DNA from: Anaerolineales bacterium
GTDB lineage: Bacteria > Chloroflexota > Anaerolineae > Anaerolineales > Villigracilaceae
NCBI GenBank assembly: GCA_014379595.1
Contig: JACMLM010000070.1
Span: forward strand, 1-52,132
DNA: 52,132 nucleotides
Reading direction: 5' to 3'
Shown: piece by piece, positions 25,382 to 31,780 of the stretch
How positions within the stretch are numbered: position 1 is the first letter of the stretch
How the letters are laid out: every line of letters starts with the position of its first letter
Notes under the pieces: generated by a model
The model's input: only the letters and a program-made list of their open reading frames with translations
What the model was told of the DNA's origin: nothing
Databases searched by the model: none
Translations under genes and position numbers: made by a program

Positions 25382-26560
25382 ATGTCTAAAACTGACTGGA
25401 TTCAACAAGAAATTGACTCTTTAAAATCACAAGGTTTATATAACAACATTCGCACGATCAGCTCGCCACAAGGCGCATGGTTGACCGTGGATGGAAAAAA
25501 GGTCTTGAACTTTTGTTCAAACAATTATCTCGGACTAGCGAATCATCCCGCGCTGATCGCTGCTGCTAAAAAAGCAACAGATGACCTTGGCCTTGGGCCT
25601 GCGGCTGTGCGCTCGATTGCTGGGACAATGAATGTGCATATTGAACTCGAAAAGCGACTCGCACAATTCAAAGGTGTGGAAGCGGCGATAACTTTTCAAA
25701 GTGGGTTTACTGCGAACCTGGCAGTCATCCCCGCGTTGGTTACTAAAGAAGATGTTATTTTTTCAGACAAATTAAATCATGCATCCATTATTGATGGCTG
25801 TCGTTTATCGGGCGCGAAGATCATTGCGTACGAGCACAATGATGTAAAGTCATTAGAAGAACAAATTAAAGCAAATCTCAGTCAATATCGCCGCGCGATG
25901 ATCATCACAGATGGCGTCTTCAGCATGGACGGTGACATTGCTCCCTTGCCTGACATTTATGAAGTAGCAAAGAAATACGATATTCTCTTAATGGTGGATG
26001 ATGCTCACGGTGAAGGCGTACTTGGCAACGGCGGACGCGGCATCGTAGATCACTTCGGTTTGCACGGCAAAGTGGATGTGGAAGTTGGCACGATGTCCAA
26101 AGCTTTTGGTGTAGTGGGTGGAATCGTCGCGGGGAAATCGGTCATCATTGAATGGTTACGTCAACGCGGACGTCCATTTTTGTTTTCATCAGCTGTGACT
26201 GTGCCAGATGCGGCAGCATGTTTGGCAGCAGTGGATTTGCTTGAAGACTCCACTCAATTGGTGGATAAGCTTTGGGAGAATGCAAAATACTTCAAAGCCG
26301 AAATGAAGACGCTGGGTTTCAATACTGGTGTGAGTGAAACGCCGATCACGCCTGTGATGCTTGGCGAAGCACCATTAGCTCAACAATTCAGCCGTGAGTT
26401 ATTCGATGCAGGCGTATTCGCCATGGCCATCGGATTTCCAACCGTGCCACAAGGCAAAGCAAGAATCCGCGTGATGATATCTGCATCACATAGCAAAGAT
26501 GATTTAAATAAAGGTTTGGAAGCGTTTAAGAATGTTGGGAAGAATTTGGGAGTGATTTAA
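25382..26560 (+). CDS. kbl: Glycine C-acetyltransferase (2-amino-3-ketobutyrate CoA ligase)
   Basis: 392 aa alpha-oxoamine synthase (fold-type I PLP enzyme). The cofactor aspartate lies in VDDAHGEG (205-212) and the Schiff-base lysine in GTMSKAFG (K240). [20 protein letters not shown] and the TFQSGFTAN segment are conserved. The sequence is closest in feel to Kbl, which interconverts glycine plus acetyl-CoA with 2-amino-3-ketobutyrate. 8-Amino-7-oxononanoate synthase (BioF) is a close homologue and cannot be fully excluded. GGAG precedes the ATG. No tdh is adjacent. Confidence 0.87.
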   Translation: MSKTDWIQQEIDSLKSQGLYNNIRTISSPQGAWLTVDGKKVLNFCSNNYLGLANHPALIAAAKKATDDLGLGPAAVRSIAGTMNVHIELEKRLAQFKGVEAAITFQSGFTANLAVIPALVTKEDVIFSDKLNHASIIDGCRLSGAKIIAYEHNDVKSLEEQIKANLSQYRRAMIITDGVFSMDGDIAPLPDIYEVAKKYDILLMVDDAHGEGVLGNGGRGIVDHFGLHGKVDVEVGTMSKAFGVVGGIVAGKSVIIEWLRQRGRPFLFSSAVTVPDAAACLAAVDLLEDSTQLVDKLWENAKYFKAEMKTLGFNTGVSETPITPVMLGEAPLAQQFSRELFDAGVFAMAIGFPTVPQGKARIRVMISASHSKDDLNKGLEAFKNVGKNLGVI

Positions 26561-26566
26561 ATTGTA

Positions 26567-26587
26567 GGGGCGAGGTCTTCTCGCCCC
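26567..26587. repeat. REP hairpin copy 1 (upstream of RAYT gene)
   Basis: GGGGCGAG (26567-26574) and CTCGCCCC (26580-26587) form a perfect 8-bp stem with a GTCTT loop. It is 29 bp before the RAYT start codon. Confidence 0.8.
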
Positions 26588-26616
26588 ATTTTCTCATCCC
26601 CACAAAATATCTAAAA

Positions 26617-27138
26617 ATGAAATTTGATCCACAGAAACATCACCGCCGCTCTATTCGCCTGAAAGGATATGATTATTCGCAAACAGGTGTGTATTATGTC
26701 ACGATTGTGACACAAGGTAGAGAATGTATTTTTGGGGAAATTGTAAATAAAGAAATGATTCTTAGCCGTTATGGTGAATTTGTTCAAACATGGTGGGATG
26801 ATATTCCTATTCATTTTCCGAACGTGGAGATATTAGCGTTTGTTATCATGCCCAATCACATTCATGGAATTATTTTTATAACCGACAACGGTAAGGGCGA
26901 GGTCATCTCGCCCGTTCATAGCAAACCAACCTTAGGACAGGTCATTGCGTATTTCAAATATCAATCTACAAAAGAAATGAACGCATTGGATAATAAAGGT
27001 GTAATTAAAAAATTCTGGCAAAGAAATTATTATGAACATATTATTCGTAATGAAAAAGAATTGAAACAGAAGACCGATTATATTCTTGATAACCCATCGA
27101 AATGGGATAACGATGCAGAAAATCTGATGAACAAATAA
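26617..27138 (+). CDS. REP-associated tyrosine transposase (RAYT, Y1/IS200-like domain)
   Basis: 173 aa. It carries the HUH motif (HIH at 81-83 in MPNHIHGII) and a candidate catalytic tyrosine in NYYEHIIRNEKE (Tyr138/139), the arrangement of Y1 transposase-domain RAYT proteins that nick REP hairpins. The ORF is intact. REP hairpins with the same stem type lie 29 bp upstream, inside the gene (26895-26913, encoding about residues 93-99), just downstream (27146-27164) and in the next gene (27769-27787). No IS ends or partner gene are seen, consistent with a domesticated single-copy element. Confidence 0.9.
   Translation: MKFDPQKHHRRSIRLKGYDYSQTGVYYVTIVTQGRECIFGEIVNKEMILSRYGEFVQTWWDDIPIHFPNVEILAFVIMPNHIHGIIFITDNGKGEVISPVHSKPTLGQVIAYFKYQSTKEMNALDNKGVIKKFWQRNYYEHIIRNEKELKQKTDYILDNPSKWDNDAENLMNK
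26895..26913. repeat. REP hairpin copy 2 (inside the RAYT gene)
   Basis: GGGCGAG / CTCGCCC with a GTCAT loop, nearly identical to copy 1 and in the same orientation. It is read in frame as part of the transposase, after the HUH motif. Confidence 0.8.
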
Positions 27139-27145
27139 AAAATCA

Positions 27146-27164
27146 GGGCGGGAGGACCCCGCCC
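27146..27164. repeat. REP hairpin copy 3 (downstream of RAYT gene)
   Basis: GGGCGGG / CCCGCCC with an AGGAC loop, in the opposite orientation to copy 1 (the complement begins GTAGGGGCGG). It ends at the stop codon of the convergent FAD-oxidoreductase gene and could also terminate both genes. Confidence 0.8.
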
Positions 27165-28682
27165 CTACATTTTCCTCTTCCTTCTATTCTTCCTCCCCAT
27201 CATCATCAAATTCTCGATCCATGCTGCGAGCGGCTCGGGCGGTGGGGGTGATTTTATATCCCATGTTGCCATGCTGCGCGATGTAAGCACACGGTTCGCG
27301 GCTTCCAGACCTGTTACGCAGGCGCGTTCCAAAAAGAATGCAGGCGTTTCATGACGTACCCAATCTCCCGCACAGAATAAATTTTCCCAGGGCGTTTCAA
27401 TGCCAAGATGTGTGCCGCGTGCACCAAGCGCTGGCAGCGTGTGTGTATCTGCATTACGCTGTAAATACGGCGCGATCAAATGTCCCTTCAATTCAGGGAA
27501 CGCGCGATACAAATCCGTGATTACATTTGTCACCAAAATTGCATCGGGCTGTGCCAGCACATTCCGCGGGCCGTAGACATGCACTTCAATGCAAGAGCCG
27601 CCTGTTTCTTCATTCCATTTTTTGTAAGGCGTATAAATTTTTTCAAGCCAGAAAAAATTATGCATTACAAAGTCGCCGCTGAACATGCCAGACTCAGGTC
27701 CGCGCCTCGGCTGTTTATCAAACCACAAACGGATCACCGCGTGCCCGAGTCCATGCGGAAAGAAGTAAGGGCGGGGCAATCCCGCCCCTCCAATGTTTTT
27801 GATGATCGACTCAGCTGAGGGTGAGTCAGATGCGAGGATGATGAACGGAGCATGGTCAGTGCCTGAGAGTCCATCTCGTTCCCAATGGACAATCCAATCC
27901 CCATCTTTTTTTTCCACCCGCTTCACTCTGGACTTGAACCTGATCTCGCCCCCGAGCTCCGTAATCTTCGCTGCTAATTTTTCGCAGACCTCGCCGCCGC
28001 CGTTGGGAAAATATTCAAATGCCCAGGCATCACGGCGCATAAGCGTATAAAAACGCAGGAAGGCAAGAAAGCCAGCAAGCGGAACCTGATCGGGGTCAGT
28101 AGATAAACCATTGCGCGTGAGACCAAAAAATAGCGAACGAAATGCGGGCCCCCAACGTTTGAGCGTTTTCCCAAAGGTCAGCCCTTCAAGAGGTTGGTCT
28201 TCAACAAACGGATCAATACCAATCGCCATCACCAACACAGACCAAACATTGAAAATGGAAATAAGGTCGCGAAAATTAAGCATGCCCCAAAAACGCGGCG
28301 AAAGAAAAATTTGAATGTAATGAAATGGAGCTGGGATTATGCTTTTACGAATTATTTTGCCGATCGACACACGCCTGACTGAATTGCCCGCGCGATAAAT
28401 CCACTGCTCATCACGAGCAGGAATATATTCTGAAACCACATCATGCCGCTTAAGCATATGCTTTAGATTCACATACGACGACCAAACTCCATGCACACCA
28501 TGTTCAGAAGGAAATTTCCAATCTTTTATTTTTATTTCTTCTTTGCCCGAGAGACGCCCGCCCACACGGTCATCCGCTTCGTGGATCAGTGGCGTAAGTC
28601 CGCGCTCAGCGAGATGAAGCGCGGCGGTTAAACCTGCAATTCCCCCGCCAATGATGATGACATCATATTTTTGTTGTTCCAT
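27165..28682 (-). CDS. FAD-dependent amine oxidase / carotenoid desaturase-like oxidoreductase
   Basis: 505 aa. The N-terminal dinucleotide-binding motif is GGGIAGLTAALHLAERG (12-28), followed by the DDRVGGRL segment of the phytoene-desaturase/amine-oxidase superfamily. The C-terminus has LFCAGDWVRHETPAFFLERACVTG, the usual second FAD-contact motif. Membrane-interacting hydrophobic segments occur near 110-165. Substrate unknown; carotenoid or other hydrophobic compounds are plausible. A REP hairpin is translated in frame (GGAGLPRPY region). The gene is convergent with the RAYT gene. Confidence 0.82.
   Translation of the reverse strand: MEQQKYDVIIIGGGIAGLTAALHLAERGLTPLIHEADDRVGGRLSGKEEIKIKDWKFPSEHGVHGVWSSYVNLKHMLKRHDVVSEYIPARDEQWIYRAGNSVRRVSIGKIIRKSIIPAPFHYIQIFLSPRFWGMLNFRDLISIFNVWSVLVMAIGIDPFVEDQPLEGLTFGKTLKRWGPAFRSLFFGLTRNGLSTDPDQVPLAGFLAFLRFYTLMRRDAWAFEYFPNGGGEVCEKLAAKITELGGEIRFKSRVKRVEKKDGDWIVHWERDGLSGTDHAPFIILASDSPSAESIIKNIGGAGLPRPYFFPHGLGHAVIRLWFDKQPRRGPESGMFSGDFVMHNFFWLEKIYTPYKKWNEETGGSCIEVHVYGPRNVLAQPDAILVTNVITDLYRAFPELKGHLIAPYLQRNADTHTLPALGARGTHLGIETPWENLFCAGDWVRHETPAFFLERACVTGLEAANRVLTSRSMATWDIKSPPPPEPLAAWIENLMMMGRKNRRKRKM
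27769..27787. repeat. REP hairpin copy 4 (inside the FAD oxidoreductase gene)
   Basis: GGGCGGG / CCCGCCC with a GCAAT loop. On the gene's strand it is translated as part of a Gly/Pro-rich turn (GGAGLPRP). It belongs to the same family as copies 1-3. Confidence 0.75.
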
Positions 28683-28714
28683 TGATGTTGATTATATCGG
28701 CGAAAAGTATCCCC

Positions 28715-28755
28715 GTCATTGCTTCGGGCGGAAGGTGCACCGCCCTCGCAATGAC
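28715..28755. repeat. Palindromic intergenic repeat, family A
   Basis: GTCATTGC (28715-28722) pairs with GCAATGAC (28748-28755), and GGGCGG (28726-28731) pairs with CCGCCC (28740-28745). It shares the GTCATTGC...GCAATGAC arms with the elements at 7142 and 47675. It precedes the tRNA-Ser genes. Confidence 0.75.
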
Positions 28756-28810
28756 AGCATCCTATATGGTAAAATCGCTTTCGCCCCCCGATAAAACGTC
28801 GGGACCCTGT

Positions 28811-28898
28811 GGAGGGGTGGCCGAGCGGCTGAAGGCGCATGTCTTGAAAACATGTTTGGGTCACACCAACGTGGGTTCGAATCCCACCCCCTCCGCCA
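28811..28898 (+). tRNA. tRNA-Ser (anticodon UGA), CCA encoded
   Basis: Acceptor GGAGGGG pairs with CCCCTCC (28888-28894). The anticodon stem CATGT/ACATG has loop CTTGAAA with anticodon TGA at 28845-28847. A long class II variable arm (TTGGG...CACCAA type) follows, then a T-arm GTGGG-TTCGAAT-CCCAC. The discriminator G is at 28895 and CCA at 28896-28898. The long variable arm and anticodon fit serine (UCA codons). Confidence 0.97.
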
Positions 28899-28979
28899 GG
28901 CGAATTACCCGTAGTGACAGCTTTAGCAACTGTCCTTGTGCGACTAGCCGCAGAATAAAAGTCGCTACTACAAAAAACT

Positions 28980-29069
28980 GGGGAGGTGCCAGAGTGGCTG
29001 AATGGGCTCGCCTGCTAAGTGAGTGCCGGGTTAAACCGGTCGCGGGTTCGAATCCCGCCCTCCCCGCCA
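28980..29069 (+). tRNA. tRNA-Ser (anticodon GCU), CCA encoded
   Basis: Acceptor GGGGAGG (28980-28986) pairs with CCTCCCC (29059-29065). The anticodon loop CTGCTAA has GCT at 29014-29016. The long variable arm contains GCCGG/CCGGT, and the T-arm is GCGGG-TTCGAAT-CCCGC. The discriminator G is followed by CCA at 29067-29069. It reads AGC/AGU serine codons and lies 81 bp behind the UGA tRNA-Ser, probably on the same transcript. Confidence 0.97.
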
Positions 29070-29076
29070 CAATGAG

Positions 29077-29106
29077 AACACGTTCGCAAGAACGTGTTTT
29101 TGTTTT
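29077..29106 (+). terminator. Rho-independent terminator of the tRNA-Ser pair
   Basis: AACACGTTC (29077-29085), a GCAA tetraloop, GAACGTGTT (29090-29098), then a TTTTGTTTT tail. Perfect 9-bp stem. Confidence 0.85.
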
Positions 29107-29107
29107 C

Positions 29108-29157
29108 GATCGCGGGCCCCCGCAAGGGGGATGTTATTCGAATCCCGCCCTCCCCGC
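29108..29157 (+). pseudogene. Remnant duplicate of the tRNA-Ser(GCU) 3' end with a small palindromic insert
   Basis: 29137-29157 repeats 21 nt of the tRNA-Ser 3' end (29047-29067) exactly. Upstream, the T-stem portion TCGCGGG is also kept, but a short insert containing CCCCC-GCAA-GGGGG splits the T-arm. The copy lacks the 5' half and cannot be a functional tRNA. It resembles either an old integration-site duplication or a partial tandem duplication hit by a small palindrome. Confidence 0.7.
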
Positions 29158-29164
29158 TACAACA

Positions 29165-29197
29165 AAAAACGCATCCGAGAGTGGATGCATTTTTTGT
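29165..29197. terminator. Bidirectional terminator
   Basis: GCATCC (29171-29176) pairs with GGATGC (29183-29188), flanked by an A-run on the left and a T-run on the right. On the minus strand it ends the cytochrome gene transcript (stop at 29215). On the plus strand it backs up tRNA termination. Confidence 0.75.
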
Positions 29198-29214
29198 TTA
29201 ATCTTCTTGTTTAT

Positions 29215-30099
29215 TTACTTATCATTAATGAATGCAATCAACGCATCCATCTCTGTATCACTCAATTCAAGGTTGGGCATTGTAGCTGTGGATTTTGCCG
29301 CGCGCGGATCTTTCAACCACAGACGAAGATATTCCGGGCTGGCAGTTAAGTTGGTTAGGTCCGGGCCTGAGTCAATACCAAATTCGCGGATGTTATTGGT
29401 CTCAACATGTGAATGACACATCATGCAGCCCTTGGCAATAAATAGATCACGTCCCAATTCGACTTGTGAAATGGAAGATACTGGTGATACTTCCTGTACT
29501 TCTGCCACCGCTGCTTCTATTTCTGCCTTAGGCTGATTCGCCGCCGAGACAAATCCGACTCCGCTGACGAGTAAACCGATCACCACAAAAGCTGCAGCCC
29601 AACGCACTTTCCTTTGCAATGCGAATAAGCCACCAACTGCGCCGAGCAGTCCAATTCCGCCGGCTAATAAAGGCAAAGAGTTGGATGCAGGGGTTGGAGC
29701 TACTGGTTCGCTTTCAGCGACAGCCACAGTTGCTTCTATGACCGTCAAAGCTGGCATAGGTTGAGTTCCAGTAAATGCCTGAATCGACCATTCCCATTCG
29801 CCAGATTTCGGCAGTATTAGCGTACCAACATAATGACCCACCTCACCCTCTTCGCTAGCTTCGACAATAACAGATTCAGTTGAATCAGCAAGATGCGCCC
29901 TGATCACCGGCGACTCGCCTCCTAACGGCGTGACTCCATGCTGACGAACCATAAATCCGATTTCAATAGGCTGATTGGCTTCCACATCCCCGGGTACTTC
30001 ATCGAGAGTGATGACTGCCCATCCGCCGGCCAAGGCTGGGACTGTAATGGCCATTGCAAGCAGAAGGGTTAATCCAATTGCTAAGATTGTTCGTTTCAT
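29215..30099 (-). CDS. Membrane-anchored c-type cytochrome with N-terminal beta-sandwich-like exported domain
   Basis: 294 aa from the ATG at 30099, chosen for GGAGG 5 nt upstream. It has a signal peptide (1-24, ending LAGGW), an extracytoplasmic beta-rich domain (about 25-125, FixH/YtkA-like in appearance), a Pro-rich linker, two hydrophobic helices (about 143-161 and 167-187), and a C-terminal cytochrome c domain. Heme attachment is CMMCH (225-229) and the probable axial Met is in ATMPNLELSD (M274). It is likely a membrane electron carrier. Two palindromic operators lie 81-126 bp upstream of the start. An anti-sigma-type gene precedes it on the same strand. Confidence 0.85.
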   Translation of the reverse strand: MKRTILAIGLTLLLAMAITVPALAGGWAVITLDEVPGDVEANQPIEIGFMVRQHGVTPLGGESPVIRAHLADSTESVIVEASEEGEVGHYVGTLILPKSGEWEWSIQAFTGTQPMPALTVIEATVAVAESEPVAPTPASNSLPLLAGGIGLLGAVGGLFALQRKVRWAAAFVVIGLLVSGVGFVSAANQPKAEIEAAVAEVQEVSPVSSISQVELGRDLFIAKGCMMCHSHVETNNIREFGIDSGPDLTNLTASPEYLRLWLKDPRAAKSTATMPNLELSDTEMDALIAFINDK

Positions 30100-30179
30100 T
30101 TTTACCTCCAAAAGTTTTGAGTGGTTCTATTTAAATTACACCACTCGAAAGAGGCTGGTTCCCAATCCTGAAACGTACT

Positions 30180-30225
30180 GCGACATTTATGTCGCCTTTT
30201 GCGTGTAGAGCGACATAAATGTCGC
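30180..30225. promoter_or_regulatory. Pair of phased palindromic operators upstream of the cytochrome gene
   Basis: GCGACATTTATGTCGC (30180-30195) and GCGACATAAATGTCGC (30210-30225) are both perfect 16-bp palindromes, identical except for the central TT/AA. Their centres are exactly 30 bp apart, about three helical turns, so two dimers would bind the same DNA face. They lie 81-126 bp upstream of the cytochrome start. The form is compatible with a winged-helix dimer such as a CRP/FNR-type or other metal/redox regulator; the regulator is not in this window. Confidence 0.75.
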
Positions 30226-30231
30226 GATACA

Positions 30232-31008
30232 TTATGGAACCTGCAAAGACTCAGCAATACGAATCGCTTCTTCCAATGAAACGTCAATTTCAAGGCGATA
30301 GGTAATGTCATTTTCCTCCCAGATCAAAACATGACCTTCGATCATTCTCATGAACTGTATATCGCTATTACGAAGCATTAGTGGATATTCTCCATCAGTC
30401 CACAAGGCTCGTCTGCCATGTACTGTAGTTTCTGCAACTTCTTCAGGATGGTATTTATCAATGGTCCAGCTGCCTTCTTCGATAAGATGCAGACTCATTT
30501 GAACTTGATTAGGCTGCTGCGGATCGAGCCAGACTAAAATCAACATCCAGCCGCCTGCATCTTGAACAAAAATGCGATCTGGTTCTCCAAGGTCAGCTGG
30601 ATAGGTTGGTAAAGGGATCGGGAAGTCCACTATATTTCGTGCGCTCTCAAGAGTCGTTTCGCCTGCGATCGCTTCTAAAATAGGAATCAGTGATGATTTG
30701 GTTGGTGCGGGTGTAACTGTAATAGGAGCTTCAATTGTTGGAACTGGCGATTCAATAGGCGCAGGGAAAATGCGGACAATACCGATCTGAATGAATTCCA
30801 ACACAGCAGCGCGGACGGGCGGGACGAACATCAAGCCTGCGAATATGACAAGGAGTATGGTCAACGCCCATGCTAATTTTCTACCAAGCAATGGGCGAGT
30901 TGCTTTCGCATCAATACGAGTCATCACAGCACCTGCAACCGATGGTGTAGGTGGATATTGAAATTCTTTTGCAAGAGCCTCTACGCGAGATTCAATAGGC
31001 TCGGTCAT
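30232..31008 (-). CDS. Single-pass membrane protein, probable anti-sigma factor partner of the ECF sigma
   Basis: 258 aa. A cytoplasmic N-terminal region (about 1-43) is followed by one transmembrane helix (about 45-63), a Pro/Thr-rich stretch (about 80-105) and an extracytoplasmic domain ending in a DUF4367-like pattern (NDITYRLEIDVSLEEAIRIAESL). Its start overlaps the stop of the sigma gene by 4 nt (ATGA), so the two are translationally coupled, the standard arrangement for ECF sigma and anti-sigma pairs. No zinc ZAS motif (HxxxCxxC) is seen, so the anti-sigma role is inferred from context and topology. Confidence 0.7.
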   Translation of the reverse strand: MTEPIESRVEALAKEFQYPPTPSVAGAVMTRIDAKATRPLLGRKLAWALTILLVIFAGLMFVPPVRAAVLEFIQIGIVRIFPAPIESPVPTIEAPITVTPAPTKSSLIPILEAIAGETTLESARNIVDFPIPLPTYPADLGEPDRIFVQDAGGWMLILVWLDPQQPNQVQMSLHLIEEGSWTIDKYHPEEVAETTVHGRRALWTDGEYPLMLRNSDIQFMRMIEGHVLIWEENDITYRLEIDVSLEEAIRIAESLQVP

Positions 31009-31568
31009 ATTTCAAATCCTTCGGATAAAGTTGGAAAGTCATTTTTGACAATGACACGCAAACGGCCTACTGCCCGATTCAAACGGGATTTGACCGTGCC
31101 ATCAGCCACGTCTAATGCCTGGGCGGCCTCAGCAGTTGACAGGTCCAGAAAGAAGCGTAGATAAATAACTTGTTGATCGTCCATGTTTAATTGCTGTACA
31201 GCTTTCCATAGTTGACCTGCATCCTGATTCTGTGATGTATGCTGTTCCACATCCAATGAAGCTGGCGGCTCCGCACGAAAAGATCGAGTCAGGGCGGCGA
31301 GATAACGCGCCGCAGAACGGTGACGATTTTTTGCAAGATTGGCGGCAATGCTTAACAGCCATGGACGCAGAGGGCGGGTTAGATCAAATCGTTTCAGGTT
31401 GTGATAGGCGCGCAAAAACGTTTCCTGAGTGATATCTTCAGCATCATCTGAGTCACCGAGGAAGAGATAGGCGAGGCGAAAGACAGGCTCCTGATGAGCC
31501 AGCATAAGCGGCTCCCATGCTGCCGCGTCGCCTTTGGTTGCGCGTTGAATAAGGTCGGATTCTTCCAA
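31005..31568 (-). CDS. ECF-family RNA polymerase sigma factor
   Basis: 187 aa. Region 2 includes DAEDITQETFLRAYHNLKRFD (about 42-62) and RPWLLSIAANLAKNRHR. Region 4 is a helix-turn-helix with QVIYLRFFLDLSTAEAAQALDVADGTVKSRLNRA. The start codon is TTG at 31568, preceded by GAGAGG within a perfect palindrome. It directs RNA polymerase to a stress or envelope regulon, with the coupled downstream membrane protein as likely antagonist. The cytochrome gene further downstream may be part of the same regulon, but the operator pair between them suggests separate control. Confidence 0.93.
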   Translation of the reverse strand: MEESDLIQRATKGDAAAWEPLMLAHQEPVFRLAYLFLGDSDDAEDITQETFLRAYHNLKRFDLTRPLRPWLLSIAANLAKNRHRSAARYLAALTRSFRAEPPASLDVEQHTSQNQDAGQLWKAVQQLNMDDQQVIYLRFFLDLSTAEAAQALDVADGTVKSRLNRAVGRLRVIVKNDFPTLSEGFEI

Positions 31569-31574
31569 TATGTT

Positions 31575-31588
31575 CCTCTCGCGAGAGG
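31575..31588. promoter_or_regulatory. 14-bp palindrome covering the ribosome binding site of the sigma gene
   Basis: CCTCTCGCGAGAGG is a perfect 14-bp palindrome. On the minus strand its GAGAGG half is the likely Shine-Dalgarno sequence of the TTG-started sigma gene. It could act as an operator at DNA level or lower translation by pairing at RNA level. Confidence 0.5.
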
Positions 31589-31656
31589 CCTTCTATAAAG
31601 TGTACACCAGCAGATGAAAAAAGGTTCCTGTTTCTATAAGGTAAAAGTCTTTTGCT

Positions 31657-31718
31657 ACAGAGTTCACAGAGAAAAAAGAGTTTTAAAAGCTTTTCTCGAA
31701 AATCTCTGTGTGCTCTGT
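31657..31718. repeat. Intergenic inverted repeat (CACAGAGA type)
   Basis: ACAGAG-2 nt-CACAGAGA (31657-31672) pairs with TCTCTGTG-2 nt-CTCTGT (31703-31718). It lies in the 212-bp gap between the sigma gene and the dehydrogenase gene, upstream of a TATAAT at 31740-31745. Dispersed-repeat appearance. Confidence 0.55.
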
Positions 31719-31739
31719 GGCTAATGATATTCAGGAAAG

Positions 31740-31772
31740 TATAATCAGCTAAACTTAAGCGTGTTTAGGAGA
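31740..31772 (+). promoter_or_regulatory. -10 box and ribosome binding site of the dehydrogenase gene
   Basis: TATAAT at 31740-31745 and an AGGAG site about 9 nt before the ATG at 31781. The leader is roughly 30 nt. The -35 region is not recognisable. Confidence 0.45.
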
Positions 31773-31780
31773 ATCATTTT

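Noticed and set aside
26567-27787. CRISPR array or integron for the repeated hairpins
   Set aside because: The repeats are irregularly spaced, lie inside genes and lack uniform spacers; they fit REP elements linked to the RAYT gene.
28811-29157. Prophage or genomic-island insertion at the tRNA-Ser
   Set aside because: Only a short tRNA-end duplication 90 bp away is present; no integrase or foreign gene content lies next to it.
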